Source: Holosporales bacterium | GTDB lineage: Bacteria > Pseudomonadota > Alphaproteobacteria > RUG11792 | Reading direction: 5' to 3' | DNA length: 5,927 nucleotides | NCBI GenBank assembly: GCA_031286725.1 | Contig: JAITTR010000085.1 | Span: 1 to 5,927, forward strand | Part shown: one piece after another, positions 1 to 5,149 of the stretch | Layout: each line of letters begins with the position of its first letter | Position numbering within the stretch: the stretch's first letter is position 1 | Position numbers and translations under genes: made by a program | Notes under the pieces: generated by a model | Databases searched by the model: none | Told to the model about the DNA's origin: nothing | The model's input: the letters and a program-made list of their open reading frames with translations, nothing else

Positions 1-1267
1 GATATAAGGAAAACTTTTGAGCCATATAACCCAAATTCGCTTTGGCGTCGCTTCCCATATCCGATATATCTATTCCTACGATTTTGGCCTCTCCAGAGTC
101 TTGTCTCAATAATCCGCAAAGCATTCTAAAAGTAGTTGATTTCCCGGAGCCGTTTGGGCCTAACAATCCTAAAATTTCACCTCTTTTTAATTTAAAAGAC
201 ACGTTGTCGACAGCAGTAAAATTTCCAAATTTTTTGCAGAGAGCTGAGGCTTCAACAACGTTTTCAGCTCCGGAAAACTCTATTTCTTTAAAATACTCGG
301 CAACCGGAGATTCTTTTTCCCTAAGTCCCCCTAAGATATCAACGCAGGCGTCTTCAAACGTTGGTCTTGTTAATTTTGGCGATTTTGTATTTTTAAATTC
401 AGTATTTACGGATTTTTCTATCTCTTCAATATCGGCGCTATCTTTTATTAAAAATCTAACGTTATGCCCTTGAATAACAGAATCTATTACTTTATCTTTT
501 TTCAAAAGTTCCATTGAAAAAAACCTTCTATTATCTCGAATATCTGGAAAAACAAAAACCCTATCGCTAATATTTTCTAGCGCTTTTTTTGGATTCCCTT
601 CAAATATTACTTTACCCTCGTTCAATAAAATAACATGATCTAAATTTTCAGCTTCGTCAAGATACGCTGTGCTCCAAAGTACCGTGGTTTCTTTATCTAG
701 CATAGAGTTCACCATAGCGATCAAATCTTGTCTAGAAATCGGGTCGACGCCTACGGACGGCTCGTCTAATATCAAAATTTTAGGTTTTTTCAATAAAGCA
801 CACGAAAGACCTAATTTCTGTTTCATCCCGCCAGATAAATTACCCGTAAGCCTATCTCTGAAATTGCCGAGTTTTGTCATATCCAAAACTTTTTCAAAAG
901 CTTCCTCTTTCTCTTGCACGGAAATATTTCTTAATTTAGCGTATAGCTCTAGATTTTCAATCACCGATAAGTCTTCGTATAACCCAAATTTTTGTGGCAT
1001 ATAGGAAGTCGCCTTCTGTAAATCATCAATAGAAATAAAGTCTTGTTTATGATTTCCCAAAATATCTAATGATTTTCCGTCAATTAATACTTCTCCGGAA
1101 CTTGGAGTCATAATTCCGGCAATAATTCGCAATAAAGTCGTTTTCCCAGCGCCGTCCGGTCCTATAAACCCGACAATCTTATTACTCTCAATCTTACAAT
1201 TAACGCCATCCAAAGCGACAAGCGTCCCTTTATCGAACGCTTTTGTCAAGTTTCTTATTTCAATCAT
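1..1267 (-). CDS. YbhF-type tandem ABC transporter ATPase (3' end outside window)
   Basis: Cytoplasmic ATPase subunit of an ABC-2 type exporter with two ATP-binding domains in one chain, like E. coli YbhF or the N-terminal half of RbbA. 422 codons are present and the C-terminus lies beyond the left edge. Domain 1 (about residues 1-225) has Walker A GPDGAGKT (35-42), Q-loop MPQKFGLY (Q91), signature LSGGMKQ (144-150), Walker B ILILDEP (164-170) and D-loop SVGVDP. The H-loop position reads STAYLDEAE, so the switch histidine is Ala201. A linker (about 226-334) contains TFEDACVDILGG, typical of ABC-2 exporter ATPases. Domain 2 starts near residue 335 with Walker A GPNGSGKS (370-377) and ends after GYMAQKFSLY. 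ATG 1267 is the first in-frame start after a stop at 1280-1282, and MIEIRNLTKAF is a normal ABC N-terminus. The Shine-Dalgarno match is poor (AGAGAG, 16 bases away). It probably works with the HlyD protein upstream. Confidence 0.93.
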   Translation of the reverse strand, partial: MIEIRNLTKAFDKGTLVALDGVNCKIESNKIVGFIGPDGAGKTTLLRIIAGIMTPSSGEVLIDGKSLDILGNHKQDFISIDDLQKATSYMPQKFGLYEDLSVIENLELYAKLRNISVQEKEEAFEKVLDMTKLGNFRDRLTGNLSGGMKQKLGLSCALLKKPKILILDEPSVGVDPISRQDLIAMVNSMLDKETTVLWSTAYLDEAENLDHVILLNEGKVIFEGNPKKALENISDRVFVFPDIRDNRRFFSMELLKKDKVIDSVIQGHNVRFLIKDSADIEEIEKSVNTEFKNTKSPKLTRPTFEDACVDILGGLREKESPVAEYFKEIEFSGAENVVEASALCKKFGNFTAVDNVSFKLKRGEILGLLGPNGSGKSTTFRMLCGLLRQDSGEAKIVGIDISDMGSDAKANLGYMAQKFSLY

Positions 1268-1345
1268 TAAAGCTTTTGTTTAACTCTCTTTATAAAATTC
1301 CCCAGGAACTTAGCAAAAGGTTTGTTATCCTCGCTTTAGTTCCAA

Positions 1346-1436
1346 GGGCGGATATGGTATAGAAAAATTATACCATATCCGCCCAAAAGATTTGTCAAGG
1401 TCCGCTCGCTTTGCTCGCTCTCTACCTTGACAAATC
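1346..1436 (-). repeat. Two-hairpin palindromic repeat, copy 1
   Basis: Hairpin A has 16-base arms 1346-1361 and 1369-1384 (GGGCGGATATGGTATA and its exact complement) around a 7-base loop. After AAAA comes hairpin B, with 13-base arms 1389-1401 and 1424-1436 (GATTTGTCAAGGT and its exact complement) around a 22-base loop rich in GCTCGCT. The same unit recurs in reverse complement at 5021-5111 with 83 of 91 positions identical. No terminal target-site duplication or transposase is visible, so it is a dispersed palindromic element of unknown mobility. Confidence 0.93.
1367..1398 (-). promoter_or_regulatory. Promoter-like signal in repeat copy 1, facing the ABC ATPase gene
   Basis: Reading the minus strand, TTGACA (1398-1393) is followed after 20 bases by TATAAT (1372-1367), directly preceded by TGG, giving the extended -10 TGGTATAAT. 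Both hexamers match the sigma-70 consensus perfectly. The spacer is three bases longer than optimal, so activity would rest mainly on the extended -10. Transcription would start near 1360, giving a leader of about 93 bases before the ATPase ATG at 1267. It could supply expression to the ATPase despite the long gap after the HlyD gene. Activity is inferred, not shown. Confidence 0.5.
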
Positions 1437-1562
1437 GGGTCTGACGCGCCAAGATATTTTGCTTTTCCTCGATTTCCTGAAAAGAAAACCACAAAATGTT
1501 CCACGCGGACATTTTTATCCCCAAAAAGTTTAGGCAAATTTTATATAATAAAAGCGCTTCGC

Positions 1563-1649
1563 TTAAAATAATGTTTTCAAAAAACTTATAACAACATTGA
1601 GCCCCTGAGCTTTAAAAGCCAGGTAAGAAGCGGCAATAGCAAATCTCAT
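1563..1649 (-). CDS. Possible 28-residue small ORF just downstream of the HlyD gene
   Basis: ATG 1649 lies 21 bases after the HlyD stop and is preceded by AAGGGA only two bases away, with AGGA further upstream. The product begins MRFAIAASYLAF, is mostly hydrophobic, and ends FLKTLF before TAA. It could be a small membrane peptide or the intact 5' piece of a decayed gene whose frame is lost near the T run. It has no recognisable family and is short enough to be chance. Confidence 0.15.
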   Translation of the reverse strand: MRFAIAASYLAFKAQGLNVVISFLKTLF

Positions 1650-1670
1650 TCCCTTAAAATCCTACTAAAA

Positions 1671-2495
1671 TTATTTATTTCCGTATTTGATCGTTACTGG
1701 CATACCTTGTTTTAATTCGGGAGCCGGATCGTCTATTAAGACTCTTATTCTATACATCAGACTTGTTCTAAGTTCTGCAGTTTCAATATTTTTAGGAGTA
1801 AATTCCGCTTCGGAAGATATAAAGCAAATATGCCCTTGAAATTTCTTATTTTTATTAGATTCAATATTGACATAAACAACATCGTTATAACGAATTTTCG
1901 CCAACACTTCCTCATTGGCAAAAGTCTTTATTTTTGTTTTTTCGTCCGGCATAATAGAAAAAGCGGGAACTCCCGAATTTACCATTTCCCCGGTTTCTAT
2001 GTTTCTTGTTAAAATAATACCGTCTACGGGGGATTTTAAAACGCAATCGTTAAGGCGGATTCGAGCTAAACTATATCCTGAAGCCGCAGCGTCTCTTTGA
2101 GCTTTTGCCGTTTTATATTTTACGCAAATATCGTCGAAAAGTTTCTCTGAAACACTTTTTTTCTTAAATAGATCTACGTTTCTGTCGTAATCCTTTTTAC
2201 AATTATTAAGGTTTATCTCGGCTTCTTCTATTTTTGCTTTAGAATATGATACGATAGCCTCGCACATATCGGAATCCATGACGGCTAGAGTTTCTCCCTT
2301 TTTTACGCGGGCTCCCTCTTCAAAGAGTACGGCCTTTATCCTACCGGAAACTCTAAAAGAAACATTAACGTCTTGTATTTCAACGTTGCCGTTTAAAATA
2401 ATATCGTCCGGTTTTTCTAAAATATATTTATATCCCCAAAAAATAAATCCTGACATAACAAGCAACAAGCTTATTATTTTTAATTTTAACGACAT
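1671..2495 (-). CDS. HlyD/YbhG-family periplasmic adaptor (membrane-fusion protein)
   Basis: A 274-residue membrane-fusion protein that would link an inner-membrane ABC exporter to the periplasm or outer membrane. Residues 6-23 (IISLLLVMSGFIFWGY within a Lys-flanked segment) form an N-terminal membrane anchor. Residues about 37-75 (GNVEIQDVNVSFRVSGRI to GETLAVMDS) are the first half of a biotinyl-lipoyl-like domain. Residues 76-146 are a charged helical hairpin. The second lipoyl half follows (LKSPVDGIILTRNIETGEMV, 153-172), then a beta-barrel with ISSEAEFTPKNIET (226-239), a hallmark of the YbhG/YhiI subgroup, and a C-terminal LKQGMPVTIKYG. It is shorter than E. coli YbhG (about 330), mainly through a shorter coiled coil. 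ATG 2495 has only a weak A-rich ribosome site. The partner is the tandem ATPase downstream. The gene begins 70 bases after murD. Confidence 0.92.
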   Translation of the reverse strand: MSLKLKIISLLLVMSGFIFWGYKYILEKPDDIILNGNVEIQDVNVSFRVSGRIKAVLFEEGARVKKGETLAVMDSDMCEAIVSYSKAKIEEAEINLNNCKKDYDRNVDLFKKKSVSEKLFDDICVKYKTAKAQRDAAASGYSLARIRLNDCVLKSPVDGIILTRNIETGEMVNSGVPAFSIMPDEKTKIKTFANEEVLAKIRYNDVVYVNIESNKNKKFQGHICFISSEAEFTPKNIETAELRTSLMYRIRVLIDDPAPELKQGMPVTIKYGNK

Positions 2496-2533
2496 AATTT
2501 CTTTCGCAAAAAATATATCCGCAATATTGCCTT

Positions 2534-2542
2534 AGTATATCA
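2534..2542 (-). promoter_or_regulatory. Possible extended -10 promoter of the HlyD gene
   Basis: In the 70-bp gap after murD the minus strand reads TGATATACT, an extended -10 (TGN plus TATACT). The predicted start near 2527 leaves a leader of about 32 bases before ATG 2495. No good -35 hexamer stands at the proper distance. AT-rich sequence makes chance matches common. Confidence 0.35.
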
Positions 2543-2565
2543 TATAGAATCTAGAAAATCATTAT

Positions 2566-3879
2566 TCATTTCAGATTTAAGACCATTTCAACAAAGCGTT
2601 CTCCTCGCTGTTCAAAATTCTCAAACTGATCGAAACTTGCGCACATAGGAGACAAAAGAATAACAGTTGGACCAGTTTCTTTCTTGGCCTCTTTATAAGC
2701 TACGTTAAGCGCAATATCCATAGTTTTACATCTAGTCGTTTTTACTATGTCTTTAAATATATATTCGAATTCTTCTTCGGATTCGCCAAATAGATATATT
2801 TTACAAACGCTATCTATATAACTAGAAACGGATAACAACGGGTTGCTTTTCTTGCTTCTCCCGCCGACTAGCCAAAATATTCTATATCCGACAAACGTCG
2901 CCAAAGCTTTTGCGGAAGAGCTGGGATTTGTCCCTTTGCTATCGTTTACGAATAGTATATTTCCTATTTTTCTGACGGAACTCATTCTGTGAGGAAGGGC
3001 TTTAAAGCTTTGCAGGTTCCTTGCAATTTCTGACGGTTGCAAACCTAGTTTTATACAAACGGCATAAGCGAAAAGAACGTTTTGACGGTTGTGAATCCCT
3101 TTTAATTCCGGAAGGTTTGTTAAATCTATCACCGCTCTTTCAGCATAAGAATCTATTAAAACTCCTTCTTTAATAAAATAATTGGCGAAAGGCATATCGT
3201 TTATAGACACCTTTATTAGATTTTCAGATTTTAAATATTTAGCCATAGTTATATAGTCTTCAAAAGATACGATTCTTATTTTCGAATTATCTAATACTAA
3301 ATGCTTTGCTATGATGTAATTTTCAAAAGACCCGTGAAATGATATGTGATCCGGCTCTATATTTAAGACGCATCCAATCTCAAAATTTAAATGTTTTGAA
3401 CTAGCCAATTCGTAAGACGACATTTCAAAAACGTAAATATCCGCTTTTGGCGCTTCAAAATATGGAATTCCAATATTGCCCCCCATTTCTACGGAGCGCC
3501 TCGATTTTTTTAATATATGATATATAAGAGAAGTAGTCGTAGATTTCCCGTTAGTTCCCGTTACGGCAATTATTCTTGCGTCCGGATTATAAATTTTGAA
3601 TACGTCAAAAGCGGATAGTATTTTTATCTTTTGTTCTTTCGCTCTGTTTAAAATCGGATGAGCGTTATTTCCTAAACATGGGATTGATGGGCTTTTTACT
3701 ATAATATCTATTATAGGATAATCTATCTCCGAGACCCTATCCGGCATATCTGTTTTTGATTCGTCAAAAGTAAAAACATTATGACCCTTTTCTTTCAGAA
3801 ATTTGTAAGCCGATTCTCCAGACAAACCATAGCCAAAAATTAGTATATTTTTGCTTAAAGGTATGCCCAAAGTTTCCAT
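2566..3879 (-). CDS. murD: UDP-N-acetylmuramoyl-L-alanine--D-glutamate ligase MurD
   Basis: Cytoplasmic Mur ligase that adds D-glutamate to UDP-MurNAc-L-Ala using ATP in peptidoglycan precursor synthesis. Numbered from this ATG: an N-terminal nucleotide-like fold starts with ILIFGYGLSGES, the ATP loop is GTNGKSTT (108-115), followed by GGNIG (133-137) and FEMSSYEL (151-158). NIEPDHISFHGSFENYIIAK ends with Lys192, at the position of the carbamylated lysine. C-terminal motifs are KGIHNRQN, PHRMSSV, NDSKGTNP, LVGGRSK and SPMCASFDQFENFEQRGERF. The 437-residue length matches E. coli MurD (438). The frame is also open from GTG 3900 (444 residues). ATG 3879 is preferred because a TATAAT at 3917-3912 would place the transcript start only about five bases before that GTG. 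It sits alone here, away from any mur/fts cluster, implying that the organism builds a cell wall. Confidence 0.96.
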   Translation of the reverse strand: METLGIPLSKNILIFGYGLSGESAYKFLKEKGHNVFTFDESKTDMPDRVSEIDYPIIDIIVKSPSIPCLGNNAHPILNRAKEQKIKILSAFDVFKIYNPDARIIAVTGTNGKSTTTSLIYHILKKSRRSVEMGGNIGIPYFEAPKADIYVFEMSSYELASSKHLNFEIGCVLNIEPDHISFHGSFENYIIAKHLVLDNSKIRIVSFEDYITMAKYLKSENLIKVSINDMPFANYFIKEGVLIDSYAERAVIDLTNLPELKGIHNRQNVLFAYAVCIKLGLQPSEIARNLQSFKALPHRMSSVRKIGNILFVNDSKGTNPSSSAKALATFVGYRIFWLVGGRSKKSNPLLSVSSYIDSVCKIYLFGESEEEFEYIFKDIVKTTRCKTMDIALNVAYKEAKKETGPTVILLSPMCASFDQFENFEQRGERFVEMVLNLK

Positions 3880-3911
3880 ATTATTATATGAATAAGCCAC
3901 AAAACGTTAAT

Positions 3912-3917
3912 ATTATA
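3912..3917 (-). promoter_or_regulatory. Possible -10 element of murD
   Basis: A perfect TATAAT on the minus strand lies 32 bases before ATG 3879 and downstream of the GC-rich hairpin that separates ftsY from murD. No convincing -35 stands 16-18 bases upstream (the best there are GTTTTG or TTTTGG). The location suits a separate murD promoter. Confidence 0.35.
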
Positions 3918-3972
3918 GCCTAAAAACTTTTTACCAAAACTATCTTTATAATCAGCTTTTTGAATTTGAATT

Positions 3973-4031
3973 GGGAGGCGACTCGCCAGCTTCGCTGGCC
4001 ACCCGCCCGCCCCGAGTCGCCTCCCTTTTTT
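3973..4031 (+). terminator. GC-rich hairpin with a T run on the plus strand, between ftsY and murD
   Basis: Perfect 13-base arms GGGAGGCGACTCG (3973-3985) and complement (4013-4025) enclose a 27-base loop that contains a nested hairpin GCCAGC-TTC-GCTGGC (3985-3999) and a C-rich run (4000-4012). On the plus strand it is followed by TTTTTT (4026-4031), the form of an intrinsic terminator, but no plus-strand gene ends here. On the minus strand, where ftsY ends 21 bases upstream, the hairpin is followed by AATTCAAATTC with no T run. It may stop antisense transcripts, protect the ftsY mRNA 3' end, or be a dispersed repeat. Confidence 0.6.
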
Positions 4032-4046
4032 ATTAAATTACTTAGG

Positions 4047-4886
4047 CTACTCCATCAAGTCTTTTAAGAATTTATCAACTGAAAATTTTTCTAGATCAAA
4101 CTCGGATTCTCCCGTTCCAACGCCGAGAATTGGAATTTTAAATTCGTCGGATATGCGGACTATTGTCCCCCCTTTCGCTCCTCCATCCATTTTTGAAATT
4201 ATTATTCCGGATATTTCGTTTAACTTCTGAAATTCTCTAACTTGTTCAACAACATTTTGCCCCGCAGTTGCGTCTATTACAAGTATAGACATATCTGGAG
4301 CAGACTCTTTGACTTTTTTCAAAACTCTATAAATTTTAGACAACTCGTTCATTAAATTTAAGTTATTATGCAACCTACCAGCCGTATCGATTATTAAAAT
4401 ATCGCTTACGGAACTTTGAACTGCTTCAAAGGCTAAGCTTGCGGGTTCTCTTTGAGATTCTGCCTTGAAAATTTTACAATCCAATCTCTTAGCCCAAATT
4501 TCCAATTGCTCTGTCGCGGCAACTCTAAAAGTGTCGCAGGCGGCAATATCAACCGTGTACCCTATTCCTTTAAATAATTTCGCGATTTTGGCCACAGTCG
4601 TAGTTTTCCCGCTGCCGTTTACTCCGCAAAGAACAATAACAAACGGCTTTCGCGAATTGTTCACGGCAAAGGCAAAATCTTTTATTAACGGGGATAAAAT
4701 ATTTTCAAGTTCTTCTTTCAAATCTTTTAATATGTTGTTTGAATCTTTTAATGCCGAAGATATTTTCGAAGCCAAATTTACTCCAAAATCCGACTCGATT
4801 AGAATATCCTCAAGTTCGCAAAAATCTTTTTTCTTTTTGTTTCCGATTTTATTTATGACGCTTTTTAATTTTTTAAAAAATATCAT
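4047..4886 (-). CDS. ftsY: Signal recognition particle receptor FtsY
   Basis: GTPase that docks the SRP-ribosome complex at the inner membrane for co-translational insertion of membrane proteins, partnering Ffh. At 279 residues it is essentially the NG core. The long acidic A domain of E. coli FtsY (about 500 residues) is absent, and a Lys-rich amphipathic start (MIFFKKLKSVINKIGNKKKK) probably provides membrane contact. The N domain includes LEDILIESDFGVNLASKI. G-domain motifs are G1 GVNGSGKT (88-95), G2 DTFRVAATEQLEIWA (118-132), G3 DTAGR (167-171), G4 SKMDG (231-235, usually TKLDG) followed by GAKGG, and G5 GVGTGE (255-260) leading to DLEKF. ATG 4886 has GGA six bases upstream. DATAGQNVVEQ and the G2 motif fit FtsY. 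Ffh is excluded by the missing Met-rich M domain. It ends just before the hairpin at 3973-4025. Confidence 0.95.
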   Translation of the reverse strand: MIFFKKLKSVINKIGNKKKKDFCELEDILIESDFGVNLASKISSALKDSNNILKDLKEELENILSPLIKDFAFAVNNSRKPFVIVLCGVNGSGKTTTVAKIAKLFKGIGYTVDIAACDTFRVAATEQLEIWAKRLDCKIFKAESQREPASLAFEAVQSSVSDILIIDTAGRLHNNLNLMNELSKIYRVLKKVKESAPDMSILVIDATAGQNVVEQVREFQKLNEISGIIISKMDGGAKGGTIVRISDEFKIPILGVGTGESEFDLEKFSVDKFLKDLME

Positions 4887-5020
4887 ACGTTTTCCAAACG
4901 ACCTTGCCAGCTCTCTCTTTAACTAAGAACATAGCGCAAAAAAGATTTAAAAAGAGAAACTAGTATGACTAACAATAAATTTTTCAGGAGCTATTCGGCC
5001 TTATGAAGGGTTGCACTTCC

Positions 5021-5111
5021 GATTTGTCAAGGTGGAGAGCGAGAGAAACGAGCGGACCTTGACAAATCTTCCGGGCGGATATGGTATAATTTTTCATTAC
5101 CATATCCGCCC
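5021..5111 (+). repeat. Two-hairpin palindromic repeat, copy 2 (inverted relative to copy 1)
   Basis: Hairpin B has 13-base arms 5021-5033 and 5056-5068 with a 22-base loop. After TTCC comes hairpin A, with 14-base arms 5073-5086 and 5098-5111 and an 11-base loop. All four arms match copy 1 (1346-1436) exactly. The eight differences fall in the two loops and the four-base linker. It occupies the gap between the lysR stop (5150) and the ftsY start (4886), in the opposite orientation to copy 1. Neither hairpin is followed by a T run on the minus strand, so it is not an ordinary terminator for lysR. Confidence 0.93.
5059..5090 (+). promoter_or_regulatory. Promoter-like signal in repeat copy 2, facing the 3' end of lysR
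   Basis: TTGACA (5059-5064), 20 bases, then TATAAT (5085-5090) preceded by TGG: the same arrangement as in copy 1. A transcript would start near 5097 and run antisense into the lysR gene, which ends at 5150. No plus-strand gene lies downstream in the window. It may be functional noise carried by the repeat or a source of antisense RNA. Confidence 0.4.
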
Positions 5112-5149
5112 TGCGGAATTAATATGCGCTAAGTATAATCTAGGATAGA

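Larger units (their letters stand above)
1267..1611 (-). pseudogene. Possible decayed ORF between the adaptor and ATPase genes
   Basis: One minus-strand frame is open for 91 codons from 1611 to 1339, stops at TAA 1338-1336, then continues for 22 codons to a TAA whose last base is the A of the ATPase ATG. The tail reads SEDNKPFAKFLGNF then a basic end VKQKL, which resembles a real C-terminus, and the TAATG junction is typical of translationally coupled genes. The upstream part (for example EIEEKQNILARQTR) runs straight into the palindromic repeat, which contributes about 30 codons. I recognise no family. It may be a small gene broken by the repeat and by frameshifts near the T run at 1579-1584, or chance openness in GC-richer repeat DNA. 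The second reading is at least as likely. Confidence 0.22.
1268..1670. other. 403-bp gap between the HlyD and ABC ATPase genes, rich in hairpins and ORF remnants
   Basis: This spacer is unusually long for two genes expected to share an operon. It holds one copy of the 91-bp two-hairpin repeat (1346-1436), an imperfect hairpin at 1493-1515 (nine pairs, one bulged T, loop ACGC, with a T run on the plus side), and a small hairpin at 1552-1564 (AAGCG/CGCTT). On the minus strand a 28-codon frame (1649-1563) is followed in another frame by 91 stop-free codons (1611-1339). After one TAA the same frame runs 22 more codons and ends in TAATG, sharing one base with the ATPase start. No intact protein-coding gene is recognisable. 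Confidence 0.6.

Noticed and set aside
42..473. Plus-strand ORF of 143 codons
   Set aside because: It is the antisense shadow of the tandem ABC ATPase, whose motifs are clear on the minus strand. The same applies to the plus-strand ORF at 669-1004.
1346..1436. CRISPR array
   Set aside because: The repeats are two adjacent, different palindromes. There is no regular series of direct repeats with unique spacers and no cas gene.
1493..1515. Intrinsic terminator for the HlyD gene
   Set aside because: The hairpin has a bulge, its T run is mainly inside the paired arm, and the run lies on the plus side, not downstream on the minus strand.
1325..1537. 70-codon minus-strand frame across the repeat
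   Set aside because: It overlaps another open frame through the same repeat, has no family, and its openness is explained by the GC-richer palindromes.
4465..4926. Plus-strand ORF of 153 codons over ftsY
   Set aside because: Antisense to the FtsY G1 to N-domain region. It has low-complexity Phe/Ser-rich content and no recognisable motif.
4873..4932. 19-codon leader ORF overlapping the ftsY start (MFLVKERAGKV...)
   Set aside because: It has no ribosome-binding sequence before ATG 4932, and its overlap with ftsY in another frame can arise by chance.
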